Of a stretch of 64,000 nt of DNA, positions 10,310 through 22,120 are shown piece by piece. Numbering within the stretch: the first letter of the stretch is position 1; the number at the start of each line of letters is the position of its first letter. The DNA comes from Gymnorhina tibicen (Eukaryota > Chordata > Aves > Passeriformes > Artamidae): contig VXAZ01009496.1 in NCBI GenBank assembly GCA_013399875.1, positions 377,275-441,274 on the forward strand. The letters are read 5' to 3'. The notes beneath the pieces are model-generated. The model worked only from the letters and a program-made list of their open reading frames with translations. It searched no databases and was not told the DNA's origin. The position numbers were made by a program, and so were the translations under genes.

Positions 10310-13300
10310 CTTGTGATTATAATTACAATTTAAATTCACAGTACAGGTTTCGTACTAGAATTTGCAGATAATTTATGCTGCTCCGGGCTGGGAAGAGAAG
10401 GTACTGGAAGTCCCCCTCTCCCCTCACAGACCTTTCCACCCTCTGTCCCCACACCCCCACCACCAGCACTGGGGGAGGACCTGCTGATGGGGTCACGTCC
10501 GGACCCCTCTCCCAGCAGCAGTCCTGCCACAGTAAGCACAGGTCACTTCTTTACAAGGTGCAAAGCCATGTTTGCTGCAGCAACAGCAGCATGGATACTA
10601 CAGCTTCTCACTGTGCCGTGGAGATGATGTGCTTCTTACCCTACAGCAACAGAGCTCACATGAGCCCTAAAAACTTCCTTCAGCCCCACAAACCACATCA
10701 CAATTAGGGTCAGGGGAGACATCAAATTTCAGATGTATGGAAAAACACTGTGGACTCAAGTGTAACCGCTTGGACCTAGCTGAACTAATATAGCCACTGC
10801 TCAAATGCCAAGCAACTTTGATTCTCACAAGACTGTTCCTTAATTGAAACTATTCAACAAATGTTTTCTGCAACTGTAATTCAGCCAATTGATTGTTTAT
10901 AATCTTTGGCTGTGACTGCTGCATTCAGTACAAGGAGAATTCTCTTGCTGTTCTCATTTGCATCTGAGCATCAGCCTTGCAAACAAGGGTATATTGTTTA
11001 TCAGAACATTCGCAAGAAGATGTTAGAGGAACAAATCCATACTTCCCAATTACCTGAAAAACATATTCTCAAAATCACCTGTGCCTACTAATTTTGTACA
11101 AACAGCTCTTTAAACCTAACCTTGGCCCTTGGCAGCTACAAAGCTATACAGGGCATAGTAGCTGGGAAACATTACCACCTTGAGACAACCGAAATGCCAT
11201 CAGTGAGCTACCATTAGTGAAAAATAAAAATCCCCATATGAAAAAAATCCTTACTTTTCACTGCTTTGGAACTATTCAAAAAGTACTGTCTTGATATAAG
11301 GCTCAACACATGCATTAATGAACTCTGACCTCGCTGGATAGTACAGTTATAAGCTGCAGTGTTGGGCTTTTATTACAGAGGTCTTTCATAGTCAGTACAG
11401 ATGGAGTAGGATCCCAGTGGCAGCAAACCATTAGAAAAACTTTCTTTTTCACTTGTCTAACAAACTTTGAACCTGCAAAGTACTCAGGCTAGTGAAGAAT
11501 GCCAGAAAAGCACAAGAGTGCTGGACAATTTAACTAGGACAGTCACAAGACCAAAAACAACACCACAAACCAAATAATTATTTCATACTCAAATACTACA
11601 TCTTTTATTCCTTTATGTTGTTGCAATTAAACTTCAGATTACTATTTAATTTCCTTAAATGGGACAGTATTTCACAGAAAATGGATGTCCTCCTGGATCT
11701 CTGAACTCCTCTCTGAGATGTAAGTCACTGTTATTAAAACACTATTAAATTACCCTGTAGTAGTAATTAATCAGCCTCAGATCTAAGCTGTAAATGGCAA
11801 TAAGGGAAGATTCAACCACCAACACTGAATATTAGTCCCTACTTTTAAGATCTGCATTGTTGATTGGATTTAGCTTTTTGGCTGGCTTGTCACTACTCCT
11901 AATCTGAACAACTAGAATTCGATCAAGAAGAGGAAGTATGTGGAAGGCAAGGGGAGAACAGCACGTTCTGATCAAGCAAGAGGCAAATTAAAAATTCTTT
12001 ATTCTATTTGCAGAAAGTTCTGCCAATGAAAACATATAAAATCAGAATTTCATCAAGTCAATACAACCTAATATACAGGTACAAACTTCATCCATATAAT
12101 TTAAGGAAGTGGCTTTCTCTGATTAAGTGCTCAACTACCTGGAAAAAGACTGATGTTATCAGTAGAATTCTTTGAATGAGATAAGAAAAAGATGCCTGTT
12201 TTTCTGAAATGTAAATAAATAACAATAACTAAACTCAGGCAAACATTGCATAATAGAAAGACAATGTAAATGGAACTGAATGCTTTGACAGGACGATACT
12301 CCTCTGACAACTTGAGTTTCTTTGTTTCCCTGTGAATTTCTAAGGCTTAGTTAAACCAAAGAAGACACCATTTTAAAAGCCTTGTGACTGCTTTAAAATC
12401 GTATGTTTCATTAATCTGTGTTAAGGCACAGATGTGCCAGACCTTTCATTCTTCACTCAGAAGGAATAAAGATATTCCATACTCAGGGCTGCTCCATCAC
12501 TTAGCCAGGAACAGCCAGTTCTACAGTGCAGTGCAGGCCAAATAATAATAATAAAAATTCACGCTTCTAACCCTTCAACAGTCACAAATTTCAGGATGTA
12601 AAAATAACACACTTGAGATGCATTAAATGCTCATTAAAATTAATGAGAATGATGTGATTCTTACAAAAAGTGCAGCATTGTCTAGTGAAGGAACTGTTTA
12701 GTCTCACAAGTGAACTGAGAGTGTTAAGAAGTCTGGTGGTACCAGATAAAATACATGACAAAGCTGTATAGAAAAATTCACATGGCCACCTGGAAAAAAG
12801 AAAATCACATTTCTGTCAGCTCTATTTTATCACAGATTTTGATACTGTTTCCACATATACTGAGGGTAGTTTTCACCCTGTGCCTTTTGATTTCCTTTTC
12901 TTTTGTGATTTTTTTCATCCTTTCGTGCAGTACAATCTCTCTCTGTGTTTCATGACCTAATTTTACCTCCTTGCCCTTGAAAGTCTGTATTCATTACCAG
13001 ACAAAATAATGACCAGGAGTAAAAAAAGTAGTATTCTACAGTACTCATGCTTGGATGTAGATATTGATAACTTTGACTCTGCTCCAATTTTGAATAGTAT
13101 TTAACCCCTCCCAGATCTAAGATCTGGTAAAGAATAGCTCCAATAAATGAATTTGTCAAAAGAAAAATCTAAGAACAAAAATGGGGGTCCCAGGACTGTG
13201 GGAAGTATCTAGGAAGCATACAGGAGGGTTGAATTAATATTAATAATGTTGACTATAACATGAGATCTTTAGGAATTTTCTGCATAATTAATTTTATCTC

Positions 13301-13400
13301 CTGGTTTGGCAGAAGTGAACATGTTGCAAACACATAGGAGCTCTACACTGTCACTGAGACACCTGGCTCCTCACTTACATCCCTGATGCAGTTTGGAAAA
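10310..13400. other. AT-rich unique sequence, no gene seen
   Basis: A GC-richer island at about 10375-10540 has a C-rich plus strand but few CpG sites and no recognisable coding sequence. The remainder is AT-rich and featureless to the eye. Confidence 0.5.
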
Positions 13401-16400
13401 CTACTGCACTAAAGCAGCAGGGAAGGGAGTACAGTTTGGGGTAAGGCGTAGGAGATGGGGTCTGCCCCTGTCACTGTCAGAGAGGTGCTGTGGGAGCGTC
13501 CAGTCTGCCTCTGCTGCCATTCCCACTGCTGGTGTGGCCCCTCCAGCCTGGACACTCCAGGGCCAGGACCCTCCCTCTCCACCAGTCCACACATTGGTTA
13601 GTTCAAACCTAGGTGCCATCTCAGACCAGGCTTCAAGGTACTAATTAATATAAAAAGCACTAAATGGACAAGGACAGATTCCATTCAAGTTAATCAGTGC
13701 TTAACAGGACTAGGATTTACCACAAAGAGTTGTCTCCTAATAAACCATGCCAGTATGAGACAGAGTCTGGCTGTTTACTGCAGTTCCTTAATGGCAATAA
13801 AGCAATATTAAAACAGAAGTCCTGTTCATTTGTGGTGCACTGAGAACGTTAAAAATTATCACAAAAGATGTAAAAGAACAATAGTTAATATGGAAAATAA
13901 AATCTAGAAATATAAAAGAAATTCATTTTCTGTAGAAAGGACTGGAAGGTGTTAGCACTGCAGTGACACAGCCTGTATGTTTTACCTAAGGCAGGTCTGC
14001 AGTAATTGCAAAATCTCGGGCCAGACCGCAGCCAGATTAATCCTCCCTCTCCTTTGAATCACTGAAGTGTCACTAGAGATTTGTATCCTAAAATGATGCC
14101 TTGGGACAGTCCCACCATATAGCTGGTGTCAAGTTACCTGATAGCCCAGCAAGAAAGGACTGTCAATAAGCAGATCCCTGAAAGAGAAGTAGTAGCCTTG
14201 AATTGATCAAGCACAAAAGAGCTTCAGTAACAGCCATTCAAAACATTAGAAAGCCTGAGGAAAATGAACAGAAAAAAACCCACCACCAACAAAACAACAG
14301 CAGCAAGCAAGGTTTGTACAAAGCCAAATGGAAAATTACTAGATTCAGCAGTTGTTTTACTAGGATGTTAGATTTTATATTAAATTTCATAAGCTGTATT
14401 ATCATTCATGTCCTGATAACAGTAGAACAAAAAAACCAGGAAAAAATCCAAATGTCAATAAAATACTATTTTTTTAATACAATCCATAGGGGAAGAAAGA
14501 CTGATATACACTGCTTAGTTTCAGTCTTCCTGACATTTCAGTTCCCACTCTCTAGTATTGAGTTATCTTAACCAAATGCAAAAAGTCAGCTATTTTAAAA
14601 TGCTAAAGTAGAATATTCTATCTAAATTCTGTGTAGGAAAACAGGTCACTGAATGCAGTCCCAGACTACTAAATCTGCTTAATACAGACACATTCCTTTT
14701 CCACTTTGAATCAATACCATGGTTTTCAGGAGCTATGCAATGTTCTGCTGCTAAATAAATGTCCTTGTATCAGTAATACTGAGATCCTATTGCTTCAAGA
14801 AAGTCATCAAAGATATAAAAGATTCGACTTTGCAGGACCAGGGCCAAACTGCCTATGTGGAGATAAAACATTAAATCACATTATATAAATAATGAAGAGA
14901 GATTCATACAACAAAAAAATCCTGAAAGAAAGCAAGAATCTAATTCCTGCAGTTTTACTATAGATATTCCTCTCTTCCCAGAAGAATGCAAATGACAGTG
15001 CCTTTTTACCTTGGCAGCTTCCCTTAAAATACCTTTTTTTGTTTTAGATTCTAAGGATGAAGGAGAGAAAGGATTGTTTTATGCTTCACTTTGATTTTTT
15101 TAATATTTCTTACTTGATAATTCATTTTTAAATGAGGAGTTTGTAGCAATGGGAGTGACATATTAATCATCACAGGGGCATTATTTTTCCTTTTCCAGAA
15201 TTATATATGTGTTTAAAAACCAATGTTTTAAAATACATGTTGTTACCACACAGCAATAAAAACTCCCCTGTTTATCACGGAGCCTGTATTCGTAGGCTCA
15301 TTTACAACATTCACAGTCACACAGGGATGCAAGATCCACCATAATTAACAGTTACATGGCCAAGAAATTATGGTCATGGCTTCAGAATTGGGATTGACCA
15401 AAGTCAGCATGCAGAGCAGAGGAACAGCTGAGCGGGAAATAGAAAACGCTGCAGGGCAAGGAAGAGGTAAATCCTGGGAGCTCTCTTGCAGCCCATACCT
15501 CACTTGTGGGAGGTCTGGATGCCCTGTCCACAGCCCCTGCAGGCCTTGCCCTGGGTAGAAGAGGCTCTCCAAGGGGAACATGCCTTGAGAAACCACCCCC
15601 GGATACGTGAGCAGAACCCAGGGGCCCAGGCTGATAACTGAGAATGCCTGTTCTCATGTGGAGACCACCTTCAGCCATAGGTTTCATAATTTTGGCACCC
15701 ATGACTGTACAGTGGCCTGTCGTCAATAAAAAGAGTGGAGTTAAAAAAACAAGCTAGACCAGTCCATAGTTTGGAAAGAGCCTCCATTAAGCCATGGGGA
15801 AACTTGTACATGTGCCTTTTTTTTTAACTATATGCCTCATCACCTTCTTCACACGCAGCTACGGCAATCCTGATTTTAGTAATCAATGGGTTACTAGGAA
15901 AAACTCACAACAATTCTGCGTATGCTTTTCCTTGAGGTATCCAAATTCCCAACTTCAGTACACAGCAATGAGGATGCTCTTGAAGAAGTAGGTTATGATA
16001 CTTCAGCTGCATGAACACAGCACATGCAACACTGTGGGTCATGTAGCCATTATTCTTAAAAGGCTGTAAAGGATCCAACCACTTAGAGAAATTAAGTGGC
16101 ATAGTCTGGCTCTTGTTCAAGCACTAAATATGAGGAGCCTATGGTCTCATATTTTGTATCTGTCCTGTTAAATAATGGACAAGGTCAGCTACATTGGACT
16201 AGGTTCAGTAAAGAAATTAATGTTTGCCTTTATGGTGCCAATAGAAAGAGAAATACAGAAAAATCACTTCCGGTTCTAACATCTTATTATGATCACAAAT
16301 AAAAAGAAAGACAACAAACATATTCTAAGTGTTTCTATGGCATGCAGACTTTATTTCTGACTTCATCAAGCCTTTAATTTGCAGTGGTCACTGTTGATAA

Positions 16401-17157
16401 AATTGCCTTCCCGATGAGCACCACTATTCTATGAAAAAGTTAGTAGTACTATGTAAATTCAGTCTTTGCCAATTATTTCTCAGTCACTGATTGAGAATGT
16501 ATATTTTTTACCATGTGGCCCATGTGAGGTAACTTACCCTCAGTGAAAGAGGCACTAAACAATTCAGGTAGTAACCACAAGGGAGCTGACCTACAAGGGA
16601 GACCATGCACTATTAGACTCACAGCAACTTGCTTTCTGACCATGATTTAAAAACTGAGTATCAGAGAGAAAATACCTGTCTGTAGCATTTTCTGGCCACA
16701 TTATTAAATGAAGAAAAGGCAATAACCATACAGGATATGTATTCCTCTTCCTGTTTTCTCCAAATTGCTTACCATGGAAGTTAAGCACAAGACCTGTGCC
16801 ACAGTAGCAGATAAATGTGAAGGCAAGAAATGCACAGTTTAAATACATATTCATATATTCTACTGGTGCTGAGAAACAAACAATAGTTTGATTTCTGACC
16901 ACTGCCTACAGGGACACTTCTAGTGACCATCTCAGTGCTGCTGCAGCACGCTTGGCACTTTGCAAAATCGTAAACAAAAAAATCGTTCTCATCCCACCTT
17001 TCTTTTCCAGTCTCTAAGGGGATCAAATGCAGATGAGGATAGGAGAGAGCAAATGCACAAGCCAAATGTTTACTAAATACTTGCAAAAATGAAAGTAGAG
17101 CTTATTTAACATCACCAGCCCAAAATTTTTGTTTGCTGAAAAAATCCCGTTGTCTAG
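13401..17157. other. Unique sequence with two GC-richer patches, no recognised gene
   Basis: About 13430-13610 and 15410-15640 are GC-richer and hold overlapping open frames on both strands (up to 114 codons) without recognisable domains. An AATAAA lies at 15725-15730 with a short A-run just after it. This raises the possibility of a retrocopy or transcript 3' end, but no parent gene was recognised. The phrase CGGGCCAGACCGCAGC near 14017 may be another old repeat relic. Confidence 0.45.
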
Positions 17158-17748
17158 ATAGGTGTCATGGTTTCACCCCAGCCAGAAACCAAGCCCCACA
17201 CAGCCACTCTCTCACTCCCACAACCAGCAGGATCAGAGAAAGAATTGGAAGTGTAGAAGCTGAAAAACTCGAAGGTTGAGATATAAACAGTTTAATAGGG
17301 AAAGCCAAAACTGCCCATACAATAAGCAAAGCAAAGCAAGCAAAACAAGCTTCCCATGGGCAGGTAGGTGTTCAGCCATCCCCAGGACAGCAAGGCTCCA
17401 TAACATTTAACAGTGACTTGGGAAGACAAACATCATCGCTCCAAATGTCCCTCCTTCCTCCTTCTTCCCCCCACTTTACATACTGAGCATGATGCCATAT
17501 GGTCTGGAATATCCCTTTGGTCAGTTGGGATCACCTGTCCCAGCTGTGTCTCATCCCACCCTCCCAGGCACCCCCAGTCCCCTCACCAGCGTGGTAGCAC
17601 AAAAAGCAGAAAAGGCCTTGGCCCTGCTCAGCAATAACAAAAACATCTCTTTTATCAACCCTGTGTTCAGCAGAAATCCAAAACACAGCCCCATACCAGC
17701 CACTGTGAAGACAAATAATTCTACCCAAGCTGAACCCAGCACTATAGG
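17158..17748. repeat. 5-bp target-site duplication around the solo LTR
   Basis: ATAGG at 17158-17162 directly precedes the LTR, and ATAGG at 17744-17748 directly follows it. A 5-bp duplication fits insertion by an ERVL-type integrase. Intact, identical flanks show that the LTR termini were placed correctly. Confidence 0.85.
17163..17743 (-). mobile_element. Solo LTR of an avian ERVL-type endogenous retrovirus
   Basis: The 581-bp element matches a common avian LTR family from memory. On the plus strand it begins TGTCATGGTTTCACCCCAGC. In the LTR's own orientation (minus) it therefore ends in CCATGACA, and it begins near 17743 with a decayed start (AGTGCTGG where TGTGCTGG is expected). In that orientation a TATA-like TATGTAAAG lies at about 17482-17474 and an ATTAAA polyadenylation-type signal at about 17296-17291, in the order expected for U3-R-U5. 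No internal gag, pol or env sequence and no second LTR are present, so the provirus was lost by LTR-LTR recombination. The change at the outer 5' end and scattered substitutions mark it as an old insertion. Confidence 0.88.
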
Positions 17749-19119
17749 AATGGATTGAAGGCAGGATACTGACTTTTAGTATGATCACCCCTAAAAATAG
17801 CAGTTGGCATTTTCTTTCCCTATTCTGAAGGGAAGATACTTATATCTCCCCCAGGTGAGATACCTATTCTTACAGGCATCTAAAACCCCAAATTAGGAGA
17901 CCTCTGTCAGAGAGGCAGCAATGTAGAAGAGAAGGGAGAGCCTGGGCTGTGATATGACATGCAGCATGTAGATTCTCTTTAATTATCTTTCTACAAATTA
18001 GTACCTCTGTCTCTCAGAACTCTTCAACATAACCACATTCACTGGACTCTAATTTAAGGTGTGTGGCTGCTGTTCTGTATGACATTTCTTCCAGATATGA
18101 AAAAGGTTGTAGAAAGGAATTGCATCAGACTGTGGCAAAAAAAAAAATAAAGTCTTTCTTATACTATTTCCTGGGAGTAGTGGTATTATTAATAAGAATA
18201 ATAATGGTAATCATTATACAAGATATGTGTACCTTTATTTATTTCACCTGAAGTCTACTCTGGTTTTCTCAAACCTGTCAACATAACATTCAAAGAGCCC
18301 TTTCAATTACTGAATTATTTTCTATTAAATTAGAAGCAATGTACTTCTCAAAGAAATCATCTATTATTTATATCTAAAAGGCAAAGAAACATCTAACCCA
18401 CAATGTCTTTACAAAATCTTACAGCTGAACTGTTAGGCTGTAAACAGAGACATATTAATGGGCTCATTCTACAACAAAACACTTAAAGACAGCACAGCAA
18501 CAACGATAGATGCTAAACAGTTTTAATAAAAACACAGATCCAAACCATTCATGACAAAATGTTAGACGTATGAGTGAAATTCCCCTACTTGCAAGCATCA
18601 CCAAAATGTCTGGTGTGGAACTCCAGTATAGCTCATTGCCTCCCTACCCCAGATTCCTACTGTCGAGACGAGAAGCTCTGATATTTATTGACTCCTGCTA
18701 TAATATACTACATATATAATAGGCAACAATCAATATCTGCCTCACAGTAAAGGGAGAGGAACTTCAGTCCTGTTTTATAGGAAGAAAAAAAAGGTAGAAA
18801 CCTATAAATCTTATCAGCACCTAAGACCCAGTGTGCAAGGTTTTTGTCACTGCTTTTAGCCTAAGTTTAGGCCCATTCTAATATATCCTGCTCAATAAAA
18901 GCCCAAGGTAAAGGGCATTTATTGAAACTGTTAATTTTCATTAACGAGAAGAAACTGAGCCAATTCCTTGGAGTCTGACCAAATTAAGATGACTGTAAGA
19001 TGGTTCCTGGAAAAAGTCTGGATATAGCAGTACATTGCGGGAGGGAAGACCTGCCCCTGAAACTCTCATTTGTCTCTAAACACTTCATCTTTTAAGCAGC
19101 AAATATAAAAAATGTAAAA
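17749..19119. other. AT-rich unique sequence, no gene seen
   Basis: An A-rich run and ATT/AAT-rich stretch lie near 18138-18212. Otherwise no gene or repeat was recognised. Confidence 0.55.
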
Positions 19120-21130
19120 GGAAAGCCTGGAAGAGGCCTCCAGACTTCATCTGGTTCATCCCTTAGCCTAATACTCTTGTACTGCTTCAGACAGATGGCT
19201 TTCCAATCTCTTACAGGCTTTTTACAAGAAGTTCTTACAGATTTTCAGGAAAGCTGCTGCCCAGGTTTTGCGATTCTTACTAGTTTTTGCTTGAGTCCTA
19301 ACTGAAGCATCCCATGTAGTAATTTTAAATCACTGTTTTTTGCTTTATCCATGCAGGAAAAGCCAGTTGGAACACTAACCGTGCTCAAGCAGCTTTACTA
19401 CTACTACTACTACTACTACTATTATTATTGTTATTATTATTTTATTTGAAGACACAAATGAAACTCAAATTACTCCCTGGAGAGCATTTTTTTTAACCTC
19501 AGTATAGGCCTTTCTTAGAGAACATTTTCTCTGCTCTCCCTTAAACTTTATCTTGTCAGACAGCACCTTTTCCAAACACAGTGACCAAAATTAAAAATAG
19601 ACTTTTCATTTTGCAAGACCACATCTAGCAGACAAGATTTATACATCCCAGCACATTTGCATTTTTTTGCAACAGCAGCTTGACTCATGCAATTTGCATC
19701 CACTATAACCTGTGGATCGTTTTCTACAGATTAGCTTGTTCTTCCCCTTGTATTTACGCAGCTGATTATACATGCCTAAAAGTAGAATTTGTAGAATTGA
19801 ATTCTATCTTACTTTTTCCCTTAGCTCATTTCTAATTATCTCCTCCAGGGCATTTACAGGTCTTCCCACCTTGATGTCATCTATAGATTTAATAAACAAA
19901 CTTTTCATTCCATTAACCACATAACGAATTAAAACATTCAGCAAGTTAAAACTCAAGATGGGAACAAAACAATCCCCCAAAGCAATGCAAAACACAATGT
20001 TCTATCTTGAAAACAAACTACTGTCAGCACGATTTTTCAGTGTTTATGCCTGCAATGTAATAGTTTTGTCCAGAACGTGAATCTGCAGCTTACTTTTAAA
20101 CATCACGTGAGTCAACATCAGAAGCTTGAATCCTGAAAGTTAAAGTATCTATGGTTCTCTCTCTCCCCAGATTGTCACTTTAATAGGAAGATATTAGACT
20201 GATTTGATGCACATTGTTTCCAACAACTCTTCATGATGATTCCATTGCATTCCATTTCATTAATATCTCAAAAATAGCTATATTATCACTTCTGTTTATT
20301 TGCTTGCTTGTTTATCTTACCAGGAATTGAAATTACGTTAGTTTCTATTCCACAAGCTCCTTCTTCATGCCTTTTGAAAGCAGAAATCTTATTTTCCAGA
20401 CTTCTAAAACCCCAAGTACTATTCATGAGGTTTCAAAGGTAACCTTTCACTTTTTGGAATTTGCTTCATCTTGCTTTCTAAGGAGCTTTGGATAAATGTT
20501 AGATATTTTTGAATTGAATGAATCAGTCTTCTGAATACTCTCTAACCTGTACTTTCTTTAAGTCTGTGAGATACTTCTGGTTTTTCATTCTTTTTTTTAG
20601 CTGTATTAATAATCTGAGCAATGTCTTTTTTTGGTGAGAACTAAAACAAGGAGCTCCAGAATTTCAGACTTCATCACATTTGATAGCTTTCTCTCTGTTC
20701 TGAACAGTGACAACTTTTTCCTTGACTGTCTTCTTACTAATAAGATAATTTCCTGTTATCCTTTGCAGTCTATGTAATATGCATCTTGATTTATTTATCT
20801 TGTCCTTTTAACTTTTTCCTTACAGGCAAATTTTATTTTTTTATACTGAGGTTTAGCAGCTTGATCTGTTTTCTGAATCTGCACAAGTCTTTTTTCTGCT
20901 CAAGGTCATCTAAGTACTCAGGAGTTGGCCATACTTGCTTTTTTACTCTTTAGTTTCCTTCTACTTTCCATTGTGGCCTCAGAGTAACTTCTTTAAAGGT
21001 CTGTTGTCTCTCTTGAGAAACATTTTCCTGAGATTTATTTTCGTGAAGTCTTGTCAGTCAGTTTTCTGCGTTGACTATGTTCTCCTTGCCTTACCTCTGT
21101 AAGTTGCTTCAGGTTGTTTGTACAGGAGTG
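19120..21130 (-). mobile_element. Ancient, decayed CR1-superfamily LINE of about 2 kb
   Basis: Reading the minus strand, several collinear blocks follow an old amniote CR1 consensus. Near 19125-19160 is a decayed 3' region. 19660-19760 corresponds to the segment downstream of the catalytic box. 19804-19995 carries reverse-transcriptase residues in which KSIDDIKVGRPVNALE stands where CR1 has a KFADDTKLG...VNTLE-like stretch. 20175-20250 and 20310-20365 match further reverse-transcriptase segments (ACCAGGAATTGAAATTACGT is typical). 20590-21110 fits the linker before the reverse transcriptase. The catalytic FADD is changed to SIDD, and frameshifts and stops abound. A TAC/ATT microsatellite interrupts it at 19396-19443. 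It is much older than the CR1 copy at 24494-25805. Confidence 0.65.
19396..19443. repeat. (TAC)n-(ATT)n microsatellite
   Basis: About eight TAC units (19396-19420) are followed by ATT units (19421-19443) with one interruption (TTG). The repeat lies inside the ancient LINE and is a likely length polymorphism. Confidence 0.95.
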
Positions 21131-21236
21131 CATCATAAATCACCAAGAAATATAGACTTATTATTTTGTAAGACTTTGTTATAATCTATTGCAAGTGATA
21201 AATGTGGCACTTTTTTTTTCTTTTTTATATGTTTTC
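21131..21236. other. Short AT-rich spacer
   Basis: Nothing was recognised between the old LINE and the G/T-rich tract apart from a T-run at about 21211-21219. Confidence 0.5.
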
Positions 21237-21290
21237 TGGTTTGGGATTTGGCGTGGGGTTTGGGGGGTTTTGGTTTGGGTTTTTTTTTTA
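21237..21290. repeat. G/T-rich tract with G-quadruplex potential
   Basis: Runs of G (GGG, GGGG, GGGGGG, GG, GGG) are separated by TTT or TTTT between 21243 and 21279, followed by a T-run. The G-runs are close enough for a two- or three-tetrad quadruplex on the plus strand. It resembles other G/T tracts in the window and may simply be low-complexity drift. Confidence 0.75.
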
Positions 21291-21720
21291 ATTTTACTTT
21301 TTATGCTACATAAAAACAAACAGAAATGTTGATAAGCAGACAAACAGCAGCATAAGGGATCATTTTTGTGGGCAGAAACAAACACCCTCACTCTCTCTCT
21401 TTCTTTGCCCGCCTTCACAGATAGGATACATTTTTAAGAGGTTAAGGAACAGATATTGAGAGGCATAAAAGAAGCTTTAAACATATCAAGGCAAAGATAT
21501 CACATTAGCAGTCGCAGCTAGAAACGGACTCATGCAATCAAATTTATTCTCTCAGACAACTCAGCGGTACAGGCAGCTCTCAGGTAGTCTGCAACAGTCC
21601 CTTTCACTGTGCCGGCCGTACAGCTACATGACAGAGCAAGCAAACACCTCCAGCCAACACAGGCTTTTGGTACAGGCACACAGAAATCCACCCCAGGAAT
21701 TCTGCAGCATTTCAAGGTCA
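21291..21720. other. Flank leading into the CpG island
   Basis: The GC content rises through this stretch. CpG sites are present at 21512, 21525, 21565, 21613 and 21617, far denser than in the rest of the window, but no gene was recognised. Confidence 0.5.
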
Positions 21721-22120
21721 GTCTCCGTGGCAAGGGCAAGAGATTTCCGCAGCAAACGTTCGTCAATCCTGCGGCTGTAATAACGCGGTGCCATCTGCAG
21801 CCCCACACCCCCCGAATCCCCTGTCAGCTGCTGCCGAGTTGGAGGAGCCAGGGCTTTTCGTAATTCCACGGTCACACAGGCGCTGCCCAAATTATTTAAC
21901 TCTTTATCCGCGCTCTGCTATTGAAACAGCAACAAAATAACCTAAATGCACAGGGCTCGGTATGAAACGTGGAGAGCTGAGCGGCAGAGGTGAGCTCTCG
22001 CCTCTCCAGACAGGGCTGAGCGCTGGCGGGACGGAGCGGGGAGCGGGAGCGGAGCTGTGCCGTGTGCTCCCTGCACAGAGCGAGCTCCTCTGGACGTGGG
22101 ACAGGCTGCTGGGTCCCAGG
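21721..22120. promoter_or_regulatory. CpG-island-like segment, candidate promoter
   Basis: A hand count over these 400 bp gives 116 C, 123 G and 27 CpG. That is GC about 60% and CpG observed/expected about 0.76, above usual island thresholds. CpG is rare elsewhere in the window. The densest part is 22015-22085, with GGAGCGGG-type repeats resembling GC boxes. On the plus strand TATTTAA at 21893-21899 lies about 100 bp before a strong splice donor (GCAGAG|GTGAGC, GT at 21990-21991), which could mark a short first exon. A minus-strand donor-like sequence (AAAG|GTGAGA) lies near 22378. The direction of any transcription is unresolved. Unmethylated islands usually mark promoters, so a gene or lncRNA start may be here. 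Confidence 0.6.

Noticed and set aside
15360..15740. Processed pseudogene suggested by AATAAA and a short A-run
   Set aside because: No parent gene was recognised and no target duplication was found. The A-run is only seven bases.
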